64,000 bases of DNA, from NCBI RefSeq assembly GCF_035593985.1, contig NZ_CP141587.1, positions 1,054,001 through 1,118,000 on the forward strand. Reading direction: 5' to 3'. Position numbers and translations under genes: made by a program. The notes under the pieces were generated by a model that was not told the DNA's origin, made no database searches, and was given only the letters and a program-made list of their open reading frames with translations. Of this stretch, positions 8,395 to 18,608 are shown piece by piece. The stretch is from Sphingomonas sp. LY29. Its GTDB lineage: Bacteria; Pseudomonadota; Alphaproteobacteria; Sphingomonadales; Sphingomonadaceae. Position 1 is the stretch's first letter, and every line of letters begins with the position of its first letter.

Positions 8395-8843
8395 AGCGTT
8401 CGATTTATCCAATGCGGGTGCTGATCGTTGAGGACGAAGCGTTGCTCGCGATGGACATTGAGGCGATCGTTCAGGATTGCGGTCATCACGTGATGGCCGA
8501 GGCGGCGTCGTTGCGGGAAGTAATCAATCTGCCGTCCGAGCCGAGCCCCAACCTCGCCTTCGTCGACATTCAGCTCGCGGAAGGATCAAGCGGTCTCGAC
8601 GTGTCCAAGCTGATTCAGGAACGCTGGAACGACACGGTGATCATTTTCGTCACCGCGAACCCAAAGAAAATTCCCGACGACTTTGCCGGTGCGCATGGCG
8701 TGATTCCCAAACCCTTTTCGGAAAACGGCCTGGTTTCGGCGATGCACTATATCGAAGAGGGGGTTTGCGATCCGCCTCCGACCGCACCTGCTCCCGCCAG
8801 CTTCATCGCATCGCCGAACTTCGCGGCACGCTGGTCGGGATAA
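8391..8843 (+). CDS. Single-domain response regulator, partner of the LOV kinase
   Basis: 150 residues, essentially one REC domain (about residues 8-125). It shows the acidic pair in IVEDEA, the phospho-acceptor Asp in AFVDIQL, the switch Thr in FVTAN and the Lys in IPKPF. No DNA-binding output is present, only a Pro/Ala-rich tail of about 20 residues. It may act by protein interaction or as a phosphate sink or relay, as in the general stress response of alphaproteobacteria. It lacks the FAT GUY variant found in some stress-response receivers. Translation is coupled to the kinase by a 4-base overlap, and an ATG at 8412 is an alternative start. Confidence 0.88.
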   Translation: MKRSIYPMRVLIVEDEALLAMDIEAIVQDCGHHVMAEAASLREVINLPSEPSPNLAFVDIQLAEGSSGLDVSKLIQERWNDTVIIFVTANPKKIPDDFAGAHGVIPKPFSENGLVSAMHYIEEGVCDPPPTAPAPASFIASPNFAARWSG

Positions 8844-8907
8844 GCCAGGCACTCGCCCAGATTTTCGAATCGGGAAGGCCAGTCGGGCGACCATTTCGAG
8901 GGGTCTG

Positions 8908-8997
<90 letters not shown>

Positions 8998-9129
8998 GCA
9001 AGACAGGGAACGCTGTGCCGGCGAGGTGCCGGCGTCGGTCGGGTTGCGCCTCTAGCAGCGGTTGCGCGCTCTGCAAAGGCTTTTGGCGGGCACGGCGCAA
9101 CGTCGTCCCCCGCCGCTCGTTAGCGCATC

Positions 9130-9810
9130 ATGAAATCGATCGTCATCGGCGCCAGCGGCGGGATCGGCGCTGCGCTTGCAAGCACGCTGCAATCGCGCGG
9201 CGATGACGTCGTTGCGCTGTCGCGGTCCAGCTCGCCGGCGGTCGACTACGACCAGCCCGATTCGGTCGCCGCGGCCGCGGAGGCATTGCGGGCCGAGGCG
9301 CCCTTCGACAGCATCATCGTCGCGACGGGCGTGCTGCATGGCGACGGCGTGCAGCCCGAAAAGTCGCTTCGCGCGATCGAAGCCGAGGCCCTCGATCGCT
9401 ATTTCCGAATCAACGCGACTGGTCCGGCGCTGGTGATTCGCCACTTTCCCGGGCTGCTCCCGCGCGATCGCCGGGCCGTGTTCGCCGTGCTGTCGGCGCG
9501 GGTCGGATCGATCGGCGACAATCGCCTTGGCGGGTGGATCGGCTATCGCGCGTCGAAGGCGGCGCTCAACCAGATCGTCCGCACCGCCGCGATCGAACTT
9601 GCCCGGACTCACCCGCAGGCGATCCTCGTCGGCCTTCACCCCGGCACCGTCGACACGCCGTTGAGCGCGCCGTTCCAGCGCAACCTGTCCGAAGGCCAAT
9701 TGCTCGACCCGGACGACAGCGCCGCCCGCCTCCTCGCCGTCCTTGACGCGCTGACGCCCGCCGACAGCGGCGGCTGCTTCGCCCCCGACGGCAGCCGCAT
9801 CGTCCCGTGA
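9130..9810 (+). CDS. SDR-family oxidoreductase (C-factor-like)
   Basis: 226 residues. A Rossmann start IGASGGIGAAL gives the TGxxxGxG-type nucleotide site. The catalytic region has SARVGSIGD and YRASKAALNQ (YxxxK, about residues 138-142), then LHPGTVDTP, as in the CsgA/C-factor branch of short-chain dehydrogenases. The substrate is unknown. It is a single gene between tRNA-Ser and hspQ. Many sphingomonads carry an SDR of this type, but no pathway is implied by the neighbours. Confidence 0.82.
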   Translation: MKSIVIGASGGIGAALASTLQSRGDDVVALSRSSSPAVDYDQPDSVAAAAEALRAEAPFDSIIVATGVLHGDGVQPEKSLRAIEAEALDRYFRINATGPALVIRHFPGLLPRDRRAVFAVLSARVGSIGDNRLGGWIGYRASKAALNQIVRTAAIELARTHPQAILVGLHPGTVDTPLSAPFQRNLSEGQLLDPDDSAARLLAVLDALTPADSGGCFAPDGSRIVP

Positions 9811-9850
9811 CAAGCCTTGCGCCCCTAGCGCACACGCCTACATTGGAACC

Positions 9851-10204
9851 ATGATGACTCCGCCGAATTTCACCGCCTCCATTCCTTCCGCCCGCTACGG
9901 CATCGGCGAGATGGTGCGGCATCGCCTGCTCGATTTCCGCGGGGTGATTTTCGATGTCGATCCGGTCTTCGCGAACAGCGACGAGTGGTATGATTCGATT
10001 CCTGAAAGCATGCGGCCGTCGAAGGACCAGCCCTTCTATCACTTGCTCGCGGAGAATGCGGAGACGAGCTACATCGCCTACGTCAGCCAGCAGAACCTGG
10101 TTCGCGACGACGAGGGCGAGCCGATCGACCATCCTGCGGTGGAGACGATGTTCGAGCGCTTCGATGGCGAGCGCTACACGCTGAAGCCGCAGCTTCGCCA
10201 CTGA
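9851..10204 (+). CDS. hspQ: Heat shock protein HspQ
   Basis: 117 residues with the HspQ/YccV hemimethylated-DNA-binding fold. Motifs are YGIGEMVRHRLLDFRGVIFDVDP, then YHLLAEN, YIAYVSQQNL and a final GEPIDHP...F. HspQ modulates Lon specificity and DnaA turnover in enterobacteria, and the protein family is widespread in proteobacteria. Two adjacent ATG codons begin the gene, and only 40 bases separate it from the preceding SDR gene. No convincing heat-shock promoter was seen upstream. Confidence 0.9.
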   Translation: MMTPPNFTASIPSARYGIGEMVRHRLLDFRGVIFDVDPVFANSDEWYDSIPESMRPSKDQPFYHLLAENAETSYIAYVSQQNLVRDDEGEPIDHPAVETMFERFDGERYTLKPQLRH

Positions 10205-10217
10205 TCGTCACGGACGA

Positions 10218-10246
10218 AGGGGCGCCGCCGAAGCGACGCCCCTCTT
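10218..10246. terminator. Bidirectional hairpin terminator between hspQ and the TonB receptor
   Basis: AGGGGCG (10218-10224) pairs with CGCCCCT (10237-10243), with further inner CG pairs. It sits in the 46-base gap between two convergent genes. Only a short T run follows. Confidence 0.55.
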
Positions 10247-10250
10247 GCCC

Positions 10251-13016
10251 TCAGAAGTCGATCGAGGCCCGTCCATATAGGAAGCGGCCGTTGAAGCCGA
10301 ACGGCGAGAAGATCGAATAGGGAATATAGATCTGGTTGGCTGGATAGACCCCGCCGACCGAAGCCGGACGCGGCCCGAACGGCGAGCGGTCGGGATAGAT
10401 ATCGAACAGATTGTTCGCGCCTACAGCGAGTTCGATCTTGCCGATCTTGTAGCGGCCTTCGAGGTCGGTGATCCATTTCCGGCCAAGCTTGATATCATCG
10501 GGCCCAAGCGCGGTCAGGCTGGTCGGATCGCTGATCGGGTTGACGGCGCCCGGCGACACAACCTTGCCGTAGCGCGTCGTGCGCGCGGTGACGCCGAAGT
10601 TGCCGATGTCGCCGTCGGCGCTGAGCACGACCTTGTCGCGTGGTTGGCCGTCGGTGAAGCGAATGCCCTCGACCCGGCCAAACAGCACCAGGCCCGGGAT
10701 CGTCGCCAGCGGCCCGAGGGCGTTGAGGCGCTTGTCGATCTTGGTCTTGTTGTAATTATAGGCCGCAGTCAGCGTCCACCGTCCGAGATCCGCCGTGCCG
10801 AAGCGATAGGCGGCAACCACGTCGATTCCCTTGGTGGTCGTGTCGAGGCCGTTGATGAAGAAGCGCGCGGCGCCGACACTCTGGAAACCATTGGCGTCGA
10901 GGATGGCCTTCACTGCGGTGTTCTGTGCCGCCGTGCCGCTGCCCGCCGCACCGAGGTTTTCGGTCAGGACGATGCGGTCGTCTATGCTGATCTTGTAGAT
11001 GTCGGCGGTCAGCGTCAGCCCGCGCATCGGATTGGCGGTCGCGCCAAGGCTGATGTTCACCGACTTTTCGGGTTTCAGCGGCCGCGACCCCAGTGCCTGC
11101 GCAACCGGACTGTCGACCGCGACGGTCGAAATATCGACCGGCACGCCGCCGATGAAGTTGGTCGAGGTGGTAGTGAAGAACTGCTGGTGAAGCGACGGCG
11201 CGCGGAAGCCGTTCGAGATCGACCCGCGAATGGCATAGCCCGCCACCGGCTCGAAGCGCGCAGCAAACTTGCCGTTCCACGTCGATCCGAAGTCGGAGAA
11301 GCGTTCGTACCGCCCGGCCAGCGTCGTCGTCAGTCCCTCGATCGGGTCGACGTCGAGTTCGGCATAAGCGGCATAACTGTGCCGGCTTTCGTCGGTGCGG
11401 CTGGTGTCGGGAATACCCGGGAATCCCTGCGCACCCGCGGCGGCGGTGCGACCGGGGAAGCTGCAGATGCCGGTCGTGCCGTTATAGACGCCCTGCTGCG
11501 TGGTGCAGTTGGCGGCGGTGGTCGCGACCGACGGGCGGAAAAACGGCCCGATCGCATAGGACTGCAACTCGCCCGGGCGGATCTTAAAATTCTCGTGCCG
11601 ATACTCGGCGCCGACCGCGACCGACAGCGGCTTGAACAGCCCGATCGCAAAGGTGTTCGAGAAATCGAGGTTGGCGACGACCTGGCCATAGCGAAGCCCG
11701 CCCGCGTCGAACGAACTCTGGCTCTGCGGACCGAACGACGTGTTGAGCGTGTCGTTGATCTGATAGTCGAACTTGTTGTGGCCCGTCCCCAGCGACAGGT
11801 CGGCCTTCCAGCCCGCAACGTCGCCGCGAACGCCGCCGGTCAGGGCGTAGTCCTTCAGCGTCGTATCGATCAGCGGCAGGAAGCCGTCGGGCGTCAGCGG
11901 AACGAAGTTTCCGGCATTGGGCGTCTGATTGGGCGCGATCGTCGAGAAATCGCGATTGGTCGCAGCGTTCTGCTGGCGATAATTGGCCGCGCTCTCCGAC
12001 CGGCGGTGGCCGTAGGATCCGAAGGCATAAAGCTCGAACACCTCGGTCAGGTCGTAACCCGCGTTGACGATGACGTTGTAGTCGCGAGTGTTGGGGTCGC
12101 CGAAGCGGAAATTGAGGCGGTCGAAGCTGACCTCGCGCGAATCGAACGCGGCGGTCGGCCGGTTGTAGTTGGGGCGAAGGTCGTAGCCCGAGCGATTCGT
12201 GTCGTTGCGATCGCGGAACTCGAAGGTGCCGTTGACGAAACCGCGCGTCCCGACCGGCAGGCCGAGGTTGACGCCGGCGGTCAGCTGCGCGCCGTCGCGC
12301 GCCTTACGGTCGCCGTCGCTGTCCGCCAGAAAATAACGGGTGTCGGCGGGGTCGAGCTGCGGTTGGCCGGTCGGGCTCAGCTGGAGGCCGCTGATGTCGC
12401 GGACATTGTCGACGGTGGTGTAATATTTGCCGTAGGTCACGCTGGCGCGGCCGCCGCGGTTGGCGCGTTTCAGCTGGATGTTGATGACGCCCGCGATGGC
12501 GTCCGACCCGTATTGCGACGAGGCGCCGTCGCGAAGCACTTCGATTCGGTCGATCGACAGGCCGGGAATCAGGTTGAGGTCGACTGCCGCGCTGCCGCGT
12601 CCGACGGTGCCGTTGATGTTGAGCAGCGCCGACAGATGGCGGCGCTTGCCGTTGATCAGGACCAGCGTCTGGTCGGGGCTTAGCCCGCGCAGCGTCGCTG
12701 GGCGAAGCGCGTCCGACCCGTCGGCGATCGAGGGCTGCGGGAAGTTGAACGACGGCACCAGCTGGTTGAGGATCTTGTTGGTCTCGGTCGCGCCGGTGTT
12801 GGTGATGGCGTCGCTGCCGATGACGTCGATCGGCACCGGACTATCGGCGACGGTGCGGTCGCTGCGGCGCGTGCCGGTCACGATGATGGTCTGTTCGGTC
12901 GGCGTGGTTTCGGCCGAGGTGGTGGGCGGCGGCGAAGCGACCTGCGCCTTGGCGGGCATCGCCAGCGCAAAGGTGGACAGGCCAGCAAGCAGTATCGAAC
13001 GATAAGCTACGGTCAT
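10251..13016 (-). CDS. TonB-dependent receptor with carboxyl-type plug
   Basis: 921 residues from ATG 13016, preceded by a run of five Gs. The signal peptide ends about AMPAKAQ, followed by the TonB box EQTIIVTGTR. The plug domain has the segment LRGLSPDQTLVLINGKRRH and IEVLRDGASSQYGSDAIAGVINI, then a long barrel with extended loops ending in LYGRASIDF. A terminal Phe is typical of outer-membrane barrels. This plug style is the large sphingomonad/Caulobacter family whose members import sugars, plant aromatics, vitamins or peptides. The substrate is not evident, since no catabolic genes adjoin it. Confidence 0.9.
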   Translation of the reverse strand: MTVAYRSILLAGLSTFALAMPAKAQVASPPPTTSAETTPTEQTIIVTGTRRSDRTVADSPVPIDVIGSDAITNTGATETNKILNQLVPSFNFPQPSIADGSDALRPATLRGLSPDQTLVLINGKRRHLSALLNINGTVGRGSAAVDLNLIPGLSIDRIEVLRDGASSQYGSDAIAGVINIQLKRANRGGRASVTYGKYYTTVDNVRDISGLQLSPTGQPQLDPADTRYFLADSDGDRKARDGAQLTAGVNLGLPVGTRGFVNGTFEFRDRNDTNRSGYDLRPNYNRPTAAFDSREVSFDRLNFRFGDPNTRDYNVIVNAGYDLTEVFELYAFGSYGHRRSESAANYRQQNAATNRDFSTIAPNQTPNAGNFVPLTPDGFLPLIDTTLKDYALTGGVRGDVAGWKADLSLGTGHNKFDYQINDTLNTSFGPQSQSSFDAGGLRYGQVVANLDFSNTFAIGLFKPLSVAVGAEYRHENFKIRPGELQSYAIGPFFRPSVATTAANCTTQQGVYNGTTGICSFPGRTAAAGAQGFPGIPDTSRTDESRHSYAAYAELDVDPIEGLTTTLAGRYERFSDFGSTWNGKFAARFEPVAGYAIRGSISNGFRAPSLHQQFFTTTSTNFIGGVPVDISTVAVDSPVAQALGSRPLKPEKSVNISLGATANPMRGLTLTADIYKISIDDRIVLTENLGAAGSGTAAQNTAVKAILDANGFQSVGAARFFINGLDTTTKGIDVVAAYRFGTADLGRWTLTAAYNYNKTKIDKRLNALGPLATIPGLVLFGRVEGIRFTDGQPRDKVVLSADGDIGNFGVTARTTRYGKVVSPGAVNPISDPTSLTALGPDDIKLGRKWITDLEGRYKIGKIELAVGANNLFDIYPDRSPFGPRPASVGGVYPANQIYIPYSIFSPFGFNGRFLYGRASIDF

Positions 13017-13186
13017 GACAAACCCCCATTTCGTGACGAGCCCGCCGGCATCGCTGGCGGCCCCCTCGTCCAGAAAGCGAAGGAGGACATTTTCGGTTCG
13101 GGCTTGCAACTGTCCGGTGGAAGAAGGAAGACGTTCGCGGACCGTCTGTCACTCTCTCGCAACAGTGACTGTGTCCTCATCGGCGG

Positions 13187-13213
13187 TTGACACGTCCGCG
13201 CCGCTCCCATAGG
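13187..13213 (+). promoter_or_regulatory. Likely promoter of rplU-rpmA
   Basis: A perfect -35 hexamer TTGACA at 13187-13192 is followed by CATAGG at 13208-13213 as the best -10 candidate. The spacing is 15 bp, a little short. The start codon of rplU is about 85 bases further on. Confidence 0.4.
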
Positions 13214-13298
13214 CGGCAGCCTTTCCCGCGCGAAGGCCTTGGGTCAAGGCGACACCATACCCTCTCGCGGTCAAGTTTTACGGAAAGTGATAAGGCCC

Positions 13299-13757
13299 AT
13301 GTTCGCTATCGTGCGCACGGGTGGCAAGCAGTATCGCGTTGCCCCCGGAGACAAGATCGTCGTCGAGAAACTGGCTGGTGAGGCCGGTGACAGCATCGAC
13401 CTGACCGACGTCCTGCTGGCCGGCGAAGGGTCGGACCTGAAGTCGACCGCTGGCCTGACCGTCGCGGCCGAAATCGTCGCACAGGCGAAGGGCGACAAGG
13501 TCACCGTCTTCAAGAAGCGCCGCCGGCACAACTATCGCCGCAAGGCGGGTCACCGCCAGCAGCACACGATCCTGAAGATCGTGTCGATCGGCGGCAAGAA
13601 GGCCGAAAAGAAGGCCGACGCGGCCGAAAAGCCTGCCAAGGCCGACACCGCGAAGCCCGAGGTCGCCAAGGCGGCGTCGACAAAGGATGCTGCACCTGCT
13701 AAGGCGGCGGCGAAGAAGGCAGCCCCCAAGGCCGCCGCTAACGCTGAGAAGAAGTAA
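13299..13757 (+). CDS. rplU: 50S ribosomal protein L21 with Lys/Ala-rich C-terminal extension
   Basis: 152 residues from ATG 13299. The first ~100 residues are ordinary L21: [31 protein letters not shown] and GHRQQHT, which contact 23S rRNA. About 50 further residues rich in Lys, Ala, Pro and Asp follow ([15 protein letters not shown] and onward), making the protein half again as long as E. coli L21. Such extensions occur in other alphaproteobacteria and are probably disordered. It is two bases ahead of rpmA, the conserved L21-L27 operon. Confidence 0.96.
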   Translation: MFAIVRTGGKQYRVAPGDKIVVEKLAGEAGDSIDLTDVLLAGEGSDLKSTAGLTVAAEIVAQAKGDKVTVFKKRRRHNYRRKAGHRQQHTILKIVSIGGKKAEKKADAAEKPAKADTAKPEVAKAASTKDAAPAKAAAKKAAPKAAANAEKK

Positions 13758-13759
13758 CC

Positions 13760-14032
13760 ATGGCACATAAGAAAGCAGGCGGCTCGTCGCGTAACGGCCG
13801 CGATTCGGAAGCCAAGCGCCTTGGCGTGAAGAAGTTCGGCAGCGAAGCGGTTCGCGCCGGCAACATCATCGTGCGTCAGCGCGGCACGCGCTGGTACCCG
13901 GGGACGAACGTCGGCCTGGGCAAGGATCACACCCTTTTTGCGCTTACCGACGGACGTGTCGCGTTTCGCGACGGCCGCCAAGGCCGCAAATACGTCCACG
14001 TCGAGTCGATTATGCCGGAGGCGGCGGAATAG
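13760..14032 (+). CDS. rpmA: 50S ribosomal protein L27
   Basis: 90 residues. The N-terminal [21 protein letters not shown], which reaches towards the peptidyl-transferase centre, and the LGVKKFG and [10 protein letters not shown] motifs are diagnostic. It begins directly after Met with no Firmicutes-type cleavable leader. It is co-transcribed with rplU with a 2-base gap and is followed by an intrinsic terminator. Confidence 0.98.
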   Translation: MAHKKAGGSSRNGRDSEAKRLGVKKFGSEAVRAGNIIVRQRGTRWYPGTNVGLGKDHTLFALTDGRVAFRDGRQGRKYVHVESIMPEAAE

Positions 14033-14104
14033 GCGGGATCGGTCGTTAAAGGGCCGCTCCCGGGAGGGGGCAGCCCAAAGCGAGACCCGCAAAGGTTTCG
14101 AAAA

Positions 14105-14138
14105 GGGAGAAGAGGGAAGCCCCCTCTCCTCCCTTTTT
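14105..14138 (+). terminator. Intrinsic terminator after rpmA
   Basis: GGGAGAAGAGGG (14105-14116) pairs with CCCTCTCCTCCC (14122-14133) with a single mismatch around a 5-base loop, then five Ts. A separate imperfect GC hairpin at 14051-14076 precedes it without a T run. Confidence 0.8.
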
Positions 14139-14214
14139 GTTTGCGTCTCATTCTTCTCCCGAAACTGAAACACCCGGCGCCTAACCGCGCCGGGAAGGGG
14201 AGAAGGACGAAACC

Positions 14215-14757
14215 ATGTTCGCCCGTACCGAACGATTGCTGTTGAGGCCCGGCTGGGCCGAAGATGCGCCTGCGCTGGCGGCGGGAATTGCCGACGAGCG
14301 AATCGTCCGCAACCTCGCGACCGCGCCATGGCCCTATGACCTGGCCGACGCCCAGACCTTCCTGTCGCTTCCGCGCGATCCGGTGTTGCCGACCTTCCTG
14401 GTGACGGCGCGCACCGACGGCGCTCCGACCCTGGTTGGTTCCTGCGGGCTGGCCCGCCGCCCGTCGGGCGCGGTCGAACTGGGCTATTGGATCGCACGTC
14501 CGCACTGGGGCAACGGCTATGCAACCGAGGCCTGCACCGCGCTGATCGAGATCGCGCGCACGCTCAGGCTGTCGCGGCTCGAGGCATCGCACTTTGTCGA
14601 CAATCCGGCGTCAGGGCGCGTGCTCGAAAAGCTCGGCTTCCGCCCCACCGGCCTGACGGTCGATCGCTACAGCTGCGCGCGCGACGCCGAAGCACCGTCG
14701 CGCATCTATCGGCTGTCGCTCGCGAGTCGCGGCAACGTCGAGGCGATCGCCGCCTGA
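14215..14757 (+). CDS. GNAT acetyltransferase (RimJ/RimL-like)
   Basis: 180 residues. It starts TERLLLRPGWAEDAPALAAG and contains LGYWIARPHWGNGYATEA, the acetyl-CoA loop of GNAT enzymes (WGNGYA), then NPASGRVLEKLGFRPTG at the C-terminal strand pair. This is the ribosomal-protein/amino-group acetyltransferase branch. The natural substrate is unknown. It lies just downstream of the rpmA terminator with a good AAGGGGAGAAGG ribosome-binding region before the ATG. Confidence 0.85.
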   Translation: MFARTERLLLRPGWAEDAPALAAGIADERIVRNLATAPWPYDLADAQTFLSLPRDPVLPTFLVTARTDGAPTLVGSCGLARRPSGAVELGYWIARPHWGNGYATEACTALIEIARTLRLSRLEASHFVDNPASGRVLEKLGFRPTGLTVDRYSCARDAEAPSRIYRLSLASRGNVEAIAA

Positions 14758-14778
14758 AGAATACGGTTCGGCCGCGGC

Positions 14779-15651
14779 TCAGGCCGCGCGCCGGACCTTT
14801 TTTGCGCTGTCGTAGGTGGTGCCGGCGCTCGCCTCATACTCGCGGATGAGGTCGCGATCGTCCTCGTTCCACGGGTGGAAGCCAGGCAGGAAGAAGGCCG
14901 CCCAGGCGCCGATAATCTTCCGCATCATGCCGGGGTTGATCCACATGTACCAGATCAGCTTCGCCCACGCCTTGGGCCCGGTGATCCCGTCCTGGCGAAG
15001 CAGTTCGAGCGCACCCGCGGTCCGGTCAACAACGAAATTGCGGGTGATGTAGAGCATCACCTTCGCCTTGACGTTCCAGCGCTTGGAGCGCGGCCACGCA
15101 CGGGTGGCGTGCAGCCAGGTGTCGTAGGCGACGCCCTTATGCTCGATCTCCTCGCTCGCATGCCAGCGCCACAGCTCGGCGGTGGCAGGATCGGCCCCTT
15201 CCAGATGGCGCGGGTCGGCAAGCAGTTCGTGCGCAAGGATCGCGGTATAATGCTCGAGCGCCATCGTCGCGGCGAGGCTGGCGATCGGCGGGCGCGACTT
15301 GGTCAGTGCCAAGCGCTCCTCGACCTTCGCCTCCAGCTTGCTGAGATCGTAGCCGGCATCGGCCGCGCGGCGGTTGAACGCCAGATGCTCGCGGCTGTGG
15401 ACGACTTCCTGCGTGGTGAAGTTGCGGATGTCTTCGGCCAGCTTCTCGTCGGCGCCGTCGCGGAATTGCCGCACGCTCTCGACGAAAAAGGCCTCACCTA
15501 AAGGGAATGTCGACGACAGCGCGTTGTAGAGTGCGCTCGCGTAGGGGTTGCCGCCGTGCCACCAGCGCGGCGTCGCCTCTTCGCGGCCGAAGCGGCGATC
15601 GCGGGGCACGATGGTCAGGTCGGCGGGGGTGACACTTGCGACGCTCATCAT
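14779..15651 (-). CDS. Predicted metal-dependent hydrolase (diiron/ferritin-like four-helix fold)
   Basis: 290 residues. Ligand-like motifs are ordered as in the COG3687/PF10118 family: GEAFFVESVRQF about residue 55, QEVVHSREHLAF about residue 85, MALEHYTAILAHE about 135 and ASEEIEHKGVAYD about 170. Together they supply the Glu/His set for a two-metal site. The C terminus has a hydrophobic helix around FFLPGFHPW. The reaction is uncharacterised in most homologues. It is divergent from a TetR-type regulator with a palindrome between them, so that repressor probably controls it. Confidence 0.82.
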   Translation of the reverse strand: MMSVASVTPADLTIVPRDRRFGREEATPRWWHGGNPYASALYNALSSTFPLGEAFFVESVRQFRDGADEKLAEDIRNFTTQEVVHSREHLAFNRRAADAGYDLSKLEAKVEERLALTKSRPPIASLAATMALEHYTAILAHELLADPRHLEGADPATAELWRWHASEEIEHKGVAYDTWLHATRAWPRSKRWNVKAKVMLYITRNFVVDRTAGALELLRQDGITGPKAWAKLIWYMWINPGMMRKIIGAWAAFFLPGFHPWNEDDRDLIREYEASAGTTYDSAKKVRRAA

Positions 15652-15691
15652 ATCGCTCCAAGAAACGTTCGATCCCCATGATCGTGATTGC

Positions 15692-15705
15692 TGACATAAA
15701 TGTCA
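15692..15705. promoter_or_regulatory. Palindromic operator of the divergent TetR regulator
   Basis: TGACAT-AA-ATGTCA at 15692-15705 is a perfect inverted repeat with 6-bp arms. It lies in the 63-base gap between the divergent hydrolase gene and tetR-type gene. TetR-family repressors commonly bind such short palindromes between themselves and their target. An upstream in-frame ATG at 15700 lies inside it, supporting the later ATG at 15715 as the regulator's start. Confidence 0.6.
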
Positions 15706-15714
15706 ATAAGCTTG

Positions 15715-16308
15715 ATGAATCGTAAACGGCTGACCCCCGACCAAAGCCGCGCGGCTGCGGTTGCGGCGGCGCGCGACCTGCTGCGCGAGGAAGGGGTAGC
15801 GGCAATCACGTTGAAATCGGTCGCCGCGCGGATCGGGCGGACGCACGCCAACCTGCTCCATCATTTCGGGTCGGTGGCGGAACTCCACCGCGCGCTGGCC
15901 GAGGAAATCGCGCGCTCGGTCGCCGCGTCGATCACCGGGTCGATCGGGCGGATGCGTCGCGGCGAGGCGCGCCTCCGCGACGTGGTCGAAGGGATGTTCG
16001 ACGCCTTCGTCGCCGAAAATGTCGGGGAATTGATGGCGTGGGTCGTCCTCACCCGTCAGCGTGAGGCGCTTCAGCCGGTGGTCGACGCGATCGCGCAGGT
16101 CATCGTCGACATCAGCGAGCCCGGCGAACAGCGCCCGCTCGATCAGGCGACGCTTGGCCTCGTTCTGCTCGCGATCGGCGACAGCCTGGCGGGTAGCGAG
16201 GTCGCACGCGCCTGCGGCCTGCCGCGTTCGGCCGCGCGCGATATCGCGGTGCAGCAGGTTATCGCGGTCCTTGCCGGCCGCCGCGTCATCGGCCAGCCCA
16301 CCCCTTAA
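15715..16308 (+). CDS. TetR/AcrR-family transcriptional regulator
   Basis: 197 residues from ATG 15715. The N-terminal helix-turn-helix reads AARDLLREEGVAAITLKSVAARIGRTHANLLHHFGSV, with THANLLHHFG matching the TetR recognition helix. The remainder is the helical ligand/dimer domain (tail VLAGRRVIG). It most likely represses the divergent metal-dependent hydrolase gene and itself through the palindrome between them. The inducer is unknown. Confidence 0.85.
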   Translation: MNRKRLTPDQSRAAAVAAARDLLREEGVAAITLKSVAARIGRTHANLLHHFGSVAELHRALAEEIARSVAASITGSIGRMRRGEARLRDVVEGMFDAFVAENVGELMAWVVLTRQREALQPVVDAIAQVIVDISEPGEQRPLDQATLGLVLLAIGDSLAGSEVARACGLPRSAARDIAVQQVIAVLAGRRVIGQPTP

Positions 16309-18302
<1,994 letters not shown>

Positions 18303-18361
18303 CGCCTTGCCTTCGCCCCATTCGATTGCGAAAGCCGCCCCAAGCAGCCTAGGACGAAACC

Positions 18362-18607
18362 ATGACCGACAAAGCCGAAACCAGCGCACGGGTGAAAGCC
18401 CTGATCGAACCCTTCAACAAGAAGGGCGTCGCCGTCACCGACGACACGCGGTTCGCGCAGGACCTGGAATGGGACAGCCTGACCGTGCTCGATTTCGTGG
18501 CGACGATCGAGGACGAATTCGACATCCTGATCACCATGAATCAGCAGGCGGAAATCGAGAATGTCGGGCAGCTGGTCGACGCGGTCGAGACGCTGAAGGC
18601 CGCCTGA
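18362..18607 (+). CDS. Acyl carrier protein dedicated to serine palmitoyltransferase (AcpR-like)
   Basis: 81 residues with the phosphopantetheine site EWDSLTVLDF (Ser about residue 39) and acidic helices II-III. It differs from the housekeeping AcpP in having a basic N terminus (FNKKGVAVT) and the phrase TIEDEFDILI. It is one base upstream of spt. In Caulobacter and other sphingolipid makers, a specialised ACP next to spt presents the acyl chain to the synthase. It is probably co-transcribed with cerR (59-base gap) and spt. Confidence 0.9.
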   Translation: MTDKAETSARVKALIEPFNKKGVAVTDDTRFAQDLEWDSLTVLDFVATIEDEFDILITMNQQAEIENVGQLVDAVETLKAA

Positions 18608-18608
18608 T

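Noticed and set aside
9811-9850. Heat-shock sigma promoter before hspQ
   Set aside because: Only a CTTG core matches; the -10 element is unconvincing.
10644-12683. Long open frame (about 680 codons) opposite the second TonB receptor
   Set aside because: It is the antisense shadow of a GC-rich receptor gene and has no recognisable domain.
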